Shown: positions 45,129 through 55,131, counted from the stretch's first letter. The stretch: 64,000 nucleotides of DNA from an uncultured Fidelibacterota bacterium (GCA_902615915.1 CACMQQ010000002.1:1-64000); one strand, 5' to 3'. Program-made: numbers and translations. Notes: generated from the sequence alone by a model not told the origin.

Positions 45129-46649
45129 ATGAAAGAAGAAAACAATATAAATAATTCAAAAAGCAACATTACAGCAGGGCATTTTCCTTATAGGAGAGGA
45201 ATCTATGAGGGCATGTATAAAGATAAATTATGGACTATGAGGCAATATAGTGGAATGACCTCTGCAATAGAGTCTAACAAAAGATTTAAATATCTTTTGG
45301 GTAAAGGCGTTAACGGACTATCAGTTGCTTTTGATCTACCTACACAAATTGGATATGACTCTGATCATCCTATGTCTATTGGTGAAGTTGGTAAGGTTGG
45401 CGTACCGATATCAAGCATTTATGATATGGATTTGCTATTTGATAAGATTGATTTAAGTAAAATTTCAACATCGATGACCATTAATTCAACAGCATGCATA
45501 CTTTTGGCATTCTATGTTTGTGTGGCAGAAAAAAGGGGTATACCATTATCAAAAATTCAAGGTACAATTCAAAATGACATTCTAAAAGAATATATTGCTA
45601 GAGGAACCTACATTTACCCTCCAGATCATTCGCTTAGAATTATCTCGGATATTTTCGAATTTTGCTCAAAGAATATACCCAAATGGAACACAATATCAAT
45701 ATCTGGATATCATATTAGAGAAGCAGGATCATCCTTAGTTCAAGAATTGGCATTTACGTTTGCAAATGCCATAACATATGTTGAAACAGCAATTAAAAAA
45801 GGCTTAGATCCAAATGTTTTTGGTTCGAGAATTTCTTTTTTCTTTAATGCTCATAATGGATTCCTAGAGGAAATAGCCAAATTTAGAGCAGCTAGAGAAA
45901 TTTGGGCTACAATTATGAAAACCAGATTTAAAGTAACTAACGAAAAAGCTTTAAAATGTCGTTTTCATGTTCAAACTGGTGGCTCTACATTAACAGCTCA
46001 ACAGCCTCAAAATAATATAGTTAGAACAACTATTCAAGCATTGTCTGCAGTTCTTGGCGGAGCTCAATCCATACATACCAATAGCTATGACGAGGCATTG
46101 GGCTTACCAACTGAAAAGGCGGCTAAAATTGCTCTTAGAACTCAGCAGTTAATTGCTAATGAAACTAACTTAGTAAAATTCGTTGATCCTCTCTTTGGAA
46201 GCGATATAATTGAGACATTAACAGAAAAATATATATTAAAAGTGAATGAAATCTTGAAAGAGATTGACCAAATTGGTGGTGCTGTTAAAGCTATAGAGGA
46301 TGGTTACATGCAAAAGAATATTTCACAAACGGCATACGAATACCAAAAATCGATAGATAATAATTCTACATTTATAGTTGGTTTAAATTGTTACCAAGAA
46401 AAAGATGTTGAAATTGATCTTCAACAAATAAATGCACAATCAGTGAATAATCAAATAAAAAAATTAAAAAAAATTAAAAAGAATAGAGATAGTGCTTCAG
46501 CTGCTAAAAGCCTTGAAGAATTAAAAACTGCTGCTGAGAGTAATTCAAATTTGATGCCATTTATTATCAGCGCTGCAAAGAATGAGTGCACATTAGGTGA
46601 AATATCAGATATTTTGCGAGAATGCTTTGGTGAATACAAGATGAGTTAA
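45129..46649 (+). CDS. Acyl-CoA mutase large subunit (methylmalonyl-CoA mutase type)
   Basis: The 506-residue protein is the catalytic TIM-barrel chain of a B12-dependent mutase of the split type found in archaea and many bacteria: TMRQYSGMTSAIESN, VAFDLPTQIGYDSDHP, SMTINSTACILLA, FFFNAHNGFLEEIAKFRAAREIW and LGGAQSIHTNSYDEALGLP. The tyrosine of RQY favours methylmalonyl-CoA over isobutyryl-CoA. The cobalamin-binding small subunit is not adjacent. It would channel propionyl-CoA into succinyl-CoA. Confidence 0.88.
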   Translation: MKEENNINNSKSNITAGHFPYRRGIYEGMYKDKLWTMRQYSGMTSAIESNKRFKYLLGKGVNGLSVAFDLPTQIGYDSDHPMSIGEVGKVGVPISSIYDMDLLFDKIDLSKISTSMTINSTACILLAFYVCVAEKRGIPLSKIQGTIQNDILKEYIARGTYIYPPDHSLRIISDIFEFCSKNIPKWNTISISGYHIREAGSSLVQELAFTFANAITYVETAIKKGLDPNVFGSRISFFFNAHNGFLEEIAKFRAAREIWATIMKTRFKVTNEKALKCRFHVQTGGSTLTAQQPQNNIVRTTIQALSAVLGGAQSIHTNSYDEALGLPTEKAAKIALRTQQLIANETNLVKFVDPLFGSDIIETLTEKYILKVNEILKEIDQIGGAVKAIEDGYMQKNISQTAYEYQKSIDNNSTFIVGLNCYQEKDVEIDLQQINAQSVNNQIKKLKKIKKNRDSASAAKSLEELKTAAESNSNLMPFIISAAKNECTLGEISDILRECFGEYKMS

Positions 46650-46735
46650 TTGTTTTTTAAATTTTTTAATATTATTATAATTAGTATATTATTCAAACAA
46701 GACTTTATATCTGTATTTAGAAATGGAGAACTAAC

Positions 46736-47413
46736 ATGAAAAATTTGACAATATTATTCCTAATATTTTTCATCGCATCATGCGGTAATCAAACTGCCCC
46801 TCCATTGAATATTGAAGAACCTGAGACTCCAATTGTAGAAGAAGAGCAAAACGACATATCAATTCCAGAAACACCTGAAGCTACATTCACTTCAGAGGAA
46901 ACCACTGTCCCTGAAGAACCTGAGCCTGAAGTTGAAAACAGTGGACCATCGCCTGAACCAGTTGTTGCGCCTCCTCTTCCTGTAGATACAAAAGATGAAG
47001 TTGAAGTTGAGCCTATACTATTTGAAGATTATGCTTGGGAGAAATATATGATTGAGCCAGGTGATTTTTTAGGTAAAATAGCTCAAAAAGAATATGGTGA
47101 TTTCAGACTTTGGAGATATATATACGCATGGAACAAAGAAGAAATTGGCGATAATCCAAATTTAATTTTCCCTTATAACTTTTTTGACCTACAAAAGGAA
47201 AGGCTTAAGGCTAAAACAGCTGAACCAACCTTTTTTGAATATACAGTTCAGCCCGGTGATAACTTATGGAATATCGCTAACAAGCAGTATGGAGATCCTA
47301 AATCTTGGATAATTTTGCTCTTTGATAATGAATCAACTATCAAATCAAATTCCGGCATTCTTAGTCCTGGAATGTCTATCAAGCTTAGAGAAAAGCTTGA
47401 TCCCAATGCCTAG
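46736..47413 (+). CDS. LysM-repeat lipoprotein
   Basis: 225 residues with a lipoprotein signal ending IASC (C16), then a Pro/Glu-rich spacer (about 20-100) that would span the periplasm, and two LysM-type repeats (MIEPGDFLGKIAQKEYGD; TVQPGDNLWNIANKQYGD). It probably binds peptidoglycan and ties it to a membrane. Confidence 0.9.
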   Translation: MKNLTILFLIFFIASCGNQTAPPLNIEEPETPIVEEEQNDISIPETPEATFTSEETTVPEEPEPEVENSGPSPEPVVAPPLPVDTKDEVEVEPILFEDYAWEKYMIEPGDFLGKIAQKEYGDFRLWRYIYAWNKEEIGDNPNLIFPYNFFDLQKERLKAKTAEPTFFEYTVQPGDNLWNIANKQYGDPKSWIILLFDNESTIKSNSGILSPGMSIKLREKLDPNA

Positions 47414-47416
47414 CAA

Positions 47417-48187
47417 TTGATTTTTTCTAATCTTGTAGACGCCAACCTTAATACAGATTTCATTGGTAGAAATCTTGAATACTACTCTAGACTGGCCTCA
47501 ACAAACGATGAAGCATGGGAATTAATTACTGAAAAAGCCCCAAGCGGCTCAATAATCATAACAGATAACCAGTTTAAAGGTAGAGGTCGCTATGGAAATG
47601 AATGGATTTCTGCTCCAAGCATGGGGTTAACATTTTCGTTAATTCTTTATGATTTAAAAAATTTACATAAACTACCGTTCATGATAGGTGTTTCTGTTTG
47701 CGAGGCTTTAAAAGAATTTAATTTTAAAATAAAACTCAAATGGCCAAATGATATTATTTTGAATGACAAAAAAATAGGTGGCATTCTTTGTGAATCAAAA
47801 AACATTAATAATGGTAAAACTGTAGTAATTGGATTGGGAATGAATGTTAACGAGAAAGCGGATGATTTTCCAGACAATCTAAGAAAAAGCGCAATTTCCC
47901 TTTCTATGGTTTCAAACAAAACTTTTCAGCGAGAAAGAGTGCTGGCTAAAATACTAAATCACTTTGAAAAAAATCTTGATCTTCTTGACCGCAAAAATCT
48001 AGAATTATTTAAAATATGGGAATCATTTTGTAATCATATTAATAAAAAAGTTACATTTCACTATAACAACGTAAATGTAGTAGGTAGATTTATAAATATT
48101 TCTGATAAAGGAAATGCAATTATAGAAATAAACAACAGAAAAGAAGAGTTTTCATCGGGTATCGTTGAAATCAATAATACAATATAA
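47417..48187 (+). CDS. birA: Biotin--[acetyl-CoA-carboxylase] ligase, catalytic type without DNA-binding domain
   Basis: The 256-residue protein attaches biotin to carboxylase carrier domains. Seen are STNDEAWEL, the biotinyl-adenylate loop GRGRYGNEWISAP, KLKWPNDIILNDKKIGGIL and GLGMNVN. There is no N-terminal helix-turn-helix, so it is not a repressor. It starts with TTG three bases after the LysM gene stop, without a clear ribosome site, which suggests coupling. Confidence 0.93.
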   Translation: MIFSNLVDANLNTDFIGRNLEYYSRLASTNDEAWELITEKAPSGSIIITDNQFKGRGRYGNEWISAPSMGLTFSLILYDLKNLHKLPFMIGVSVCEALKEFNFKIKLKWPNDIILNDKKIGGILCESKNINNGKTVVIGLGMNVNEKADDFPDNLRKSAISLSMVSNKTFQRERVLAKILNHFEKNLDLLDRKNLELFKIWESFCNHINKKVTFHYNNVNVVGRFINISDKGNAIIEINNRKEEFSSGIVEINNTI

Positions 48188-48195
48188 TTTTTTCA

Positions 48196-49368
48196 TTAGT
48201 TATCAAATGCAGATATTTTCGTAATGTCTTCTCCTAGAATCAATGTGTGCATTTCATGGGTACCTTCATACGTAAATACTGACTCAATATTCGCCATGTG
48301 CCTTATTGGTGAATAATCAATTGTAATTCCGTTGCCTCCTAAAATTTCTCTCGCTGTTTTAGCAACATCACGGGCTATCATACAATTGTTTCGTTTGGCC
48401 ATCGATACTTGTAAAAAGTTCATTCTTTCATCATCTTTTAATTTTGCTAGCTGATAAGCCATCAATTGACCTTCAGTAATTCTTGTTAACATATTAGCTA
48501 ATTTAGATTGTGTTAATTGATATGCTGCAATTGGTTTTGAAAATTGCTTTCGTTCTTTTGCATAATTCAAAGCGACCTGATAACAATCTGTAGCGGCACC
48601 CATCATCCCCCAGGATATTCCGAATCTTGCTTGCGTTAAACAACTCAAAGGTCCTTTTAAACCCTCAACATTTGGCAGTCTGGAAGAATCGGGAACACAA
48701 ACATTTTCAAAAGATAATTCTGATGTAATTGAACATCTCAAGCTTAATTTGCCATGAATGTCGGAGGCTGAAAATCCTTCCATCCCTTTTTCTAATATAA
48801 ATCCTCTTACAAGTCCTTCCTCGTCCCTCGCCCAAACGATTGCAATATCTGCAATAGATCCATTTGTGATCCACATTTTGCTCCCATTGATAATCCAATT
48901 ATCTCCATCTTTTTTGCAACGAGTTAACATGCTCCCAGGGTTTGATCCGAAATTAGATTCTGTGAGACCGAAACAGCCAATCTTATTTCCCGAACCAAGC
49001 AATTTTAGCCATTTTTTCTTTTGGTCATTTGAGCCATAAGCATAAATCGGATACATAACCAACGCTCCTTGTACGCTTGCAAAAGATCTTAACCCAGAAT
49101 CGCCTCTTTCTAATTCATGCAATATCAACCCATACGCAACATTTGAAACACCCGATCCTCCAAATTCCACAGGGAGTGAGGATCCCATGAAGCCTAAATC
49201 TCCAAGCTTAGGTATTAATTCTTTAGGAAAAGTACCATTTTCATAATGCTCATTAACAAGAGGCTTAAATTCATTTAAAACAAAATCGTTGGCTGTTTTT
49301 TGAATTAATAATTCTTCTTCAGTTAACATTTCTGTAATATTGTAATAATCTGGTCCAAATTCTTTCAT
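48196..49368 (-). CDS. Glutaryl-CoA dehydrogenase-like acyl-CoA dehydrogenase
   Basis: 390 residues. The glutaryl-CoA dehydrogenase pattern is visible: LRSFASVQGALVMYPI with the substrate Arg, FGLTESNFGSNPGSM, LSLRCSITSELSFENV, CLTQARFGISWGMMGAA and the C-terminal TYEGTHEMHTLILG with the catalytic Glu. It decarboxylates glutaryl-CoA to crotonyl-CoA in lysine degradation and feeds ETF. It is the last gene of the leftward cluster from the E1 gene. Confidence 0.9.
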   Translation of the reverse strand: MKEFGPDYYNITEMLTEEELLIQKTANDFVLNEFKPLVNEHYENGTFPKELIPKLGDLGFMGSSLPVEFGGSGVSNVAYGLILHELERGDSGLRSFASVQGALVMYPIYAYGSNDQKKKWLKLLGSGNKIGCFGLTESNFGSNPGSMLTRCKKDGDNWIINGSKMWITNGSIADIAIVWARDEEGLVRGFILEKGMEGFSASDIHGKLSLRCSITSELSFENVCVPDSSRLPNVEGLKGPLSCLTQARFGISWGMMGAATDCYQVALNYAKERKQFSKPIAAYQLTQSKLANMLTRITEGQLMAYQLAKLKDDERMNFLQVSMAKRNNCMIARDVAKTAREILGGNGITIDYSPIRHMANIESVFTYEGTHEMHTLILGEDITKISAFDN

Positions 49369-49403
49369 TATTATGCCTTAGCTTTTTTCAAATTTAACAA
49401 TTA

Positions 49404-50423
49404 TTACTTACAAACTTGCAATCTTTGATCCCTACGGCTCATTGAAATAATATAGTTTTTTTCATCTTGAATGGCTTGAAAGGACTCTTTTGAATCCATT
49501 TCTAGCCAATTTTCCTTGATCAAAATTTGAGCAGTAGGCGCTCCCAGAGAATTGCCGGGACCAAGTAAGATTATCTTATCAGGGGCAAACTCTTTAATTG
49601 CAACAGTTATTGCTTTTGTATAATCGTATGGATTAACGATTTGATATCCAAACGTGTAGTCATAAAGTTTGTTAATATTGGTGCTAAAATTAGTCCAAAT
49701 TTTGCCCATGCCATCTATTATCGGTATTTTAGGTTTATCAAAGATTTCAATGTTATTTTTATCTTTAGCTAAATAAGTAATTTCATTTAATAGTGGTGTG
49801 TGGAATGCTGAATGATAAGGAATTTGGAAAGGATAATCGCCTTTTGGTTTCAATTTTAACATTAAATTTTTGAGGGCATCCACATTGCCTCCAATAACAA
49901 TATAACCACCGAGCAGAATTGAAATATAAACTGACTCTGTTTGTATTTTTTTTATAAGATCATTATATACGCTATCGTCAAAATACCAATTATCATCAAC
50001 TATTGGGTAGATAATTTGACCACCTATTGTATTTTCATCCATTAAGGTGCTCATATTATGGATCAAGTCATTTCCATTAATAAAAGAAATTGAACCGCTC
50101 ATAGCGAGCGCAGAATACCATCCCATAGAATTTCCTAAAATTGCAACTATTTCATAGCGATCTTTATCTATACAAAAATAATCTGACAAACTACATGCAT
50201 AGGTTAATGGGCCTGCATTTTTACCTATCATGTGTAATTTCGTCCTAAACGATGATCTATCGAGATCAAGAATGCTAATTTCTTTGTTTATAGCTCTTTT
50301 TTTATTGATATCATTAAGAAGATTTATAAATGTTTTTTCTGAAGAATTTTTTAAATAATTCGAAGAATCTCTAATGTAGCTTGCTCTTCCAGGGGCAACA
50401 ACAATGACTCTTTTTTTATGCAT
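49404..50423 (-). CDS. FabD-like acyltransferase with altered active-site surroundings
   Basis: 339 residues with the malonyl-transferase fold: nucleophile S99 in GNSMG and histidine H204 in PYHSAFHT. Two positions differ from FabD. The N-terminal PGQGSQ loop is PGRASY, and the region around the malonate-binding Arg (FabD R117) reads DLIHNMSTLMDEN without arginine. It may transfer another acyl group. It overlaps the fused E1 gene by eight bases, so the two act together. Confidence 0.8.
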   Translation of the reverse strand: MHKKRVIVVAPGRASYIRDSSNYLKNSSEKTFINLLNDINKKRAINKEISILDLDRSSFRTKLHMIGKNAGPLTYACSLSDYFCIDKDRYEIVAILGNSMGWYSALAMSGSISFINGNDLIHNMSTLMDENTIGGQIIYPIVDDNWYFDDSVYNDLIKKIQTESVYISILLGGYIVIGGNVDALKNLMLKLKPKGDYPFQIPYHSAFHTPLLNEITYLAKDKNNIEIFDKPKIPIIDGMGKIWTNFSTNINKLYDYTFGYQIVNPYDYTKAITVAIKEFAPDKIILLGPGNSLGAPTAQILIKENWLEMDSKESFQAIQDEKNYIISMSRRDQRLQVCK

Positions 50424-52623
50424 TAATCAATGCCAATCCTTCTTCAGCGATAGATTTCACACTGGGCAAAGTGTAAGTTGAAGAATCTCCAATAGTGATG
50501 AAGCTGTCTTCAGCAGCATGTAATTTAATAATTCCATTTATGGATGAAGATATATTATTAAAAATCGACTCCCCAAAGCATCCAGACTTTCTGCATTCAT
50601 CTACAATTAATATTTTTTTAGATTGTTCAATTTCTTTGATCAATTTGCTGTAATTAATATCTGTGAGCCATCGCAAATCAATTATTTTTATTTTATTATG
50701 AATCTTCTCTTCGATTTTTCTCTTTGCTTTCATGGATAAATAAAATCCATTTCCATAAGATATTATCGTTAGTTCATTTCCTGATCCAAAAAGTCCAAAT
50801 TCACCTACAGTAATATTTTCATTGATTTTAGGGTATGATTTTGTCCACAAATTGTCTTTTTTCTCATAGAGATCTTTTTGATTGTAGAGTGCAATAGGCT
50901 CTATAAAAATTATGATTCTTTGATTTAAGAAAGCTTCTTTTACAGCTGTTCTCATCATTTTTACAGCATCTTCACCGTTTGAAGGAACAGCAACAATAAT
51001 CCCAGGTATGTCTTTAAAAATAGATAACGAATTATCATTATGAAAATGCCCGCCAAAGCCTTTTTGATAGGCCAACCCAGGAACACGAATAATCATTGGG
51101 TTGGAAAATTTTCTGTTAGAAAAAAAGGAAAGGGTAGAGGCCTCGCCTCTCAATTGATCCTCGGCATTATGAAAATAGGCTAGGAACTGAATTTCAATGA
51201 TGGGTACGTATCCATTCATGCCAAATCCAATCCCAAATCCAATAATAGAGGTTTCATCAAGCGGGCTGTCAAAAACTCGTTTGTATCCAAACTTTTTTAC
51301 AAGGCCAGCAGTAACCCCATAAACCCCTCCTTTTCTTGATACATCCTCACCAAAAATCACAGTATTTGGATATTGAGCAAGTATATCAACTAAACAGTAA
51401 TTCAATAATTTAGACATACTATGTTTTAATTCTAGCCTATCAAAGTCTTTATTAAATAAAGTCTTTCTTGTTTGATCGCTTGGGGTATTAGGTAAAGTTC
51501 TATCATTTTTATTAGGTAGGATAGAACTCATTATTTCTTCTTTGCTTTTTAATTTTGGACGAAAAGAAGCCAATTCAAAAACGCAATCCACTTTTTTTCG
51601 ATTTACTTCATAAAGTTTCAAAATATCATCTTTTGACAAAAGTTGTTTTTCAATAATAATTCTTGCTGAATGTAAAAGCGGGTCATCAAATTCTGACTTT
51701 TCGATTTCATTTTTTGATCTATAAACTGTTTCAATATCTGACCCAGCATGACCCATTAGTCTTACAGTTTTCATGTGAAAAAAGACTGGGGATCTTTTTT
51801 TTCTACAATAGGCTTCGGCCTCTTTAACTTTTACAATCATCTCTAATAAATTTCTACCATCAGACTGAATATATTTTAAATTTTTTTTATTTTGATAATT
51901 ATGCTCAATCCAAAAATCAGGCGTTGGAACTGAAATTCCTAGTTCATTATCCTCACACATAAAGATAATAGGAACGTTACCTCCCATATATGATATATAG
52001 GATGCTGTATTTATACCGCTTAGGGCTGTAGCATGATTTATTCCAGCATCTCCAAAACTACATAAAACCACACTATCATTGTTGGCTACATTTTCCTTTA
52101 ATTTTAAATCCCTGCCCCTGTCTATCGAAAATGCAAATCCCACTGCTTTAGGAAGATGGCTTGCTATTGTGCTGGTCTGCGGAGGAATATTTAATTCTTT
52201 ACTACCAAAAACCTTATGTCTACCACTGCTGATTGGATCATCTTTTGATGCGACTAAAGATAAAGCAGTGTCAAATATGGGAGTAGAGCCAGGAAGTTTT
52301 TTCGATCTCTCAAGAAAAAATGCACCACTTCGGTAGTGCAAAAAAGCCATATCACTCAATGGAAATATATTTCCAAACACAGCATTGCCTTCGTGACCTG
52401 AACTTGAGATCGTATAATGGCAGATACCTTTTTCTTTGTATTTCCTTGCGCTTAAATCAATATGCCTGCTTAAAACTTGAGATTCAAAAATACCAATCAG
52501 ATCATCTTTTGGTATATCCTCTGATATATATAATGAATCTATTTTAGATTTTGGTAATTTTTCGTTAGATAAGAATTCTATAAAATTTTTATCTATAATT
52601 TTTGACCTGTCTATAGATATCAT
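50416..52623 (-). CDS. Fused E1 alpha-beta of a 2-oxoacid dehydrogenase
   Basis: 735 residues. The E1 alpha half (about 40-370) has a thiamine-binding segment FGDAGINHATALSGINTAS and CEDNELGISVPT. The E1 beta half (about 405-735) has FGEDVSRKGGVYGVTAGL and SPLDETSIIGFGIG. It resembles branched-chain 2-oxoacid dehydrogenases. E2 and E3 are not in the window. It produces an acyl-lipoyl group; with the FabD-like partner this could provide acyl primers or handle a special 2-oxoacid. Confidence 0.9.
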   Translation of the reverse strand: MISIDRSKIIDKNFIEFLSNEKLPKSKIDSLYISEDIPKDDLIGIFESQVLSRHIDLSARKYKEKGICHYTISSSGHEGNAVFGNIFPLSDMAFLHYRSGAFFLERSKKLPGSTPIFDTALSLVASKDDPISSGRHKVFGSKELNIPPQTSTIASHLPKAVGFAFSIDRGRDLKLKENVANNDSVVLCSFGDAGINHATALSGINTASYISYMGGNVPIIFMCEDNELGISVPTPDFWIEHNYQNKKNLKYIQSDGRNLLEMIVKVKEAEAYCRKKRSPVFFHMKTVRLMGHAGSDIETVYRSKNEIEKSEFDDPLLHSARIIIEKQLLSKDDILKLYEVNRKKVDCVFELASFRPKLKSKEEIMSSILPNKNDRTLPNTPSDQTRKTLFNKDFDRLELKHSMSKLLNYCLVDILAQYPNTVIFGEDVSRKGGVYGVTAGLVKKFGYKRVFDSPLDETSIIGFGIGFGMNGYVPIIEIQFLAYFHNAEDQLRGEASTLSFFSNRKFSNPMIIRVPGLAYQKGFGGHFHNDNSLSIFKDIPGIIVAVPSNGEDAVKMMRTAVKEAFLNQRIIIFIEPIALYNQKDLYEKKDNLWTKSYPKINENITVGEFGLFGSGNELTIISYGNGFYLSMKAKRKIEEKIHNKIKIIDLRWLTDINYSKLIKEIEQSKKILIVDECRKSGCFGESIFNNISSSINGIIKLHAAEDSFITIGDSSTYTLPSVKSIAEEGLALINA

Positions 52624-52667
52624 AAATAAAAATTGATAATTTCACACTCTATTGCATTAACGAAAAT

Positions 52668-53630
52668 TTATTTTTTTAATCTCAATAATTTTGATTTGAA
52701 CTCTCTTAGCTCTCTAACATTGCCGAGTTCGAAATTTGCAATATTCCATTTTATTTGAAAATCATTAAGATTATCCAATCCTCCATTATCTGAATAAAGC
52801 TTGAAAAGTTCATTTTCATTGCGGGGTTTATTATTATGAAGAGATGCAGTTATTGAATAAGCAATATCTTCTAGTAAATCATCTATTGAACTATTAGATA
52901 GTCTCTTACTTAGTATATTCTGCTCTATCTTTGAAAATATTAAGCCCTTTACAGCATAATCTTGATAAGCTTCCCATGCATGGGGAGCAACCTTTTTAAC
53001 ATGAGATGCCATCGCATCAGAAAAAACCCTTATCTCATATTGAGCATGACTATCCGATCTTAAACCAATAAAATGAAGCAAATTATGTAAATCATTTTTC
53101 CAATACCACTCAGTATATAAATTAACTGGCAAAATAGCGCGAGCCAACTCTCTAGCTACTCCTGCTTCATTTAGCTCAGAATAAATTTCAAAGCTACGAT
53201 CCGATATTTCATTAAAATAGTCAATTACTTTATTCTTAAGATCGTCAGGGACTTGACCATACCTTCCTTGCTTGTTCATTGCGCTTTGAAACTCAATTTG
53301 ATCTGATTTAGGAATGTAAAATTCATCCCTCGCTTCAGAATAGCGAAGAGAATATTCATTGATATTTGCTGTTCTATGCCTAACCCACTGACGAGCGACA
53401 AAAATAGGCATTTTGCAATGAAATTTAAATTCAACCATTTCAAATGGAGTAGAATGGCGGTGTCGCATTAAGTATCGTATCAATCCTCTGTCTTGAGATA
53501 CCTTGCTTGTGCCTTTGCCATAACTCACTCTTGCTGACTGGACAATTGCATCATCACCTCCCATTGAATCAACTAGACGTACAAATCCTTTATCTAGGCA
53601 TTTAATTGCATCTTTAGGGATTTCTTGCAT
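52668..53630 (-). CDS. thyX: Flavin-dependent thymidylate synthase
   Basis: 320 residues. The ThyX motif is clear (RHRTANINEYSLRYSE), preceded by the substrate-binding HRHSTPFEMVEFKFH and followed by LRSDSHAQYEIR. It methylates dUMP to dTMP with folate and FAD. The length exceeds that of small ThyX proteins (about 220), with a C-terminal helical extension of about 80 residues. It is encoded 5 bp after the O-methyltransferase. Confidence 0.95.
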   Translation of the reverse strand: MQEIPKDAIKCLDKGFVRLVDSMGGDDAIVQSARVSYGKGTSKVSQDRGLIRYLMRHRHSTPFEMVEFKFHCKMPIFVARQWVRHRTANINEYSLRYSEARDEFYIPKSDQIEFQSAMNKQGRYGQVPDDLKNKVIDYFNEISDRSFEIYSELNEAGVARELARAILPVNLYTEWYWKNDLHNLLHFIGLRSDSHAQYEIRVFSDAMASHVKKVAPHAWEAYQDYAVKGLIFSKIEQNILSKRLSNSSIDDLLEDIAYSITASLHNNKPRNENELFKLYSDNGGLDNLNDFQIKWNIANFELGNVRELREFKSKLLRLKK

Positions 53631-53635
53631 TTGTT

Positions 53636-54274
53636 TTACTCTCTTTTTTTATATATAAGTATACCATCTCGAACTGGCAATAGGACAGGGGTTAATCTAT
53701 TATTTTTTTTAATCAACATCGCGGTTTCTTTTATAGCCATTGAATCCTCATCTTTAGGATCTAAGACCTCACCACTCCATAGCATGTTATCAAAAACAAC
53801 AATTCCTCCTTTTTTAACCAAGCTATTCGCTCTTCTATAATAGTTTGGATAGTTAGCCTTATCAGCATCAATGAATATCAGATCAAATGATTCGGCTTGA
53901 AAATTGTCAAGAGTATTCAATGCTGGTCCCTCATGAATTTGAATTTTATCTAACATGCCTGCTTTGCTGAACCATTTAGTAGCAGTTTGCTTGTGTTTTT
54001 TCATTAATTCACAAGTATGAACAATACCTCCATGTGGTAAAACTTGAGCCATTTTTAAAGCGCTATATCCAGTGAACATCCCAATCTCTAAAATATTTTT
54101 TGAATTGGATATTTGAATTAGCAATTGAAGAAGCCCTCCAACTAGAGGTCCGCAAAGCATATGAGGAAGCTCTTCATTCTTCATTGTCGAATCAACTAAA
54201 CTTTTCAAAATCATATCATCTGATACAGAGTATTCTTCGCAATAATTCTCTAATTCTTCTGAAATGAAATTCAT
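53636..54274 (-). CDS. SAM-dependent O-methyltransferase (class I, COMT-like)
   Basis: 212 residues. The SAM-binding ILEIGMFTGYSALKMA and the metal/substrate motifs FIDADKANYPNYY and VFDNMLWSGEV match bacterial catechol/caffeoyl-CoA O-methyltransferase relatives. The substrate is unknown. It directly abuts the CysQ-like gene and precedes thyX. Confidence 0.92.
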   Translation of the reverse strand: MNFISEELENYCEEYSVSDDMILKSLVDSTMKNEELPHMLCGPLVGGLLQLLIQISNSKNILEIGMFTGYSALKMAQVLPHGGIVHTCELMKKHKQTATKWFSKAGMLDKIQIHEGPALNTLDNFQAESFDLIFIDADKANYPNYYRRANSLVKKGGIVVFDNMLWSGEVLDPKDEDSMAIKETAMLIKKNNRLTPVLLPVRDGILIYKKRE

Positions 54275-55048
54275 CTAGGATAACTCATTTATAACATTAT
54301 TAATATTTTTGTAAGAACCAGCTATTAGACCATAGTCAATCAAAGTATTTTTTTGATTGTAAATTCTTTTTTTACCATTCGGAGTAACTAATTTACCTTT
54401 TGCCTCACTGACTATACAATCAGCTGCACAAACGTCCCATTCGTTTTTTGGTCTCAATGTAGCGAATATATCGCCAATACCTGCTGCAGTTAAAGCAATC
54501 TTATAAGCCACTGATCCCATTGTCTTTAGGCTTTTAAATTTTTTACTATGCTTATTCCATAGACCTTTTTTGCGCTCTGATGCACTTATCATAAGAATCA
54601 TTTCTTTAGATGGTTTATATTCATTGCAAAAAATTTGCAAATCATTCATGTATGATCCTTTTCCTTTAGATGAATAAAAGATTTCTTCCTTAACAGGGTT
54701 ATATATTACTCCTAATACAGGACTGCCATTTTCAACTAGACCAATGCTTACGACAAATTCATCAATCCCATGGATAAATTCTTTTGTGCCATCTATTGGA
54801 TCAACGATCCATATTCTACTTTTTGATAATCTGTCCGTTGAGTCAACAGTTTCTTCAGATAACCATCCATATTCAGGAAAAGAATTAATAAGCGTTTTTT
54901 TTAAATAATTATCTGCATCTTCATCAGCACTTGTGACTGGATTTCCAAAGCCTTTTTCTTTGATGGCAAAGTCTGATTTATAATATTTTAAAATTATTTT
55001 ACCAGCTTCTTTTGCAGCGTTGATAGCAACATTTAACTCATTTTTCAT
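54275..55048 (-). CDS. Inositol-monophosphatase/CysQ-family phosphatase
   Basis: The 257-residue magnesium-dependent phosphatase has metal ligands in LSEETVD, the core DPIDGTKEFIHGIDEF, and WDVCAADCIVSEAKG. The GTKEFI form favours CysQ-type 3'(2'),5'-bisphosphate nucleotidase, which clears PAP, over inositol phosphatase. It is the first gene of the cluster that runs left through thyX. Confidence 0.9.
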   Translation of the reverse strand: MKNELNVAINAAKEAGKIILKYYKSDFAIKEKGFGNPVTSADEDADNYLKKTLINSFPEYGWLSEETVDSTDRLSKSRIWIVDPIDGTKEFIHGIDEFVVSIGLVENGSPVLGVIYNPVKEEIFYSSKGKGSYMNDLQIFCNEYKPSKEMILMISASERKKGLWNKHSKKFKSLKTMGSVAYKIALTAAGIGDIFATLRPKNEWDVCAADCIVSEAKGKLVTPNGKKRIYNQKNTLIDYGLIAGSYKNINNVINELS

Positions 55049-55131
55049 TGTTAATATTAAAACAAGTTCAATACATCAATAAAACCATATTTTAAATTTC
55101 AAACTAGTGTTAATTATGAATAATTTTATAA

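Noticed and set aside
55049-55131. FMN riboswitch ahead of ribD.
   Set aside because: Only 83 bp of AT-rich sequence without the conserved FMN elements.
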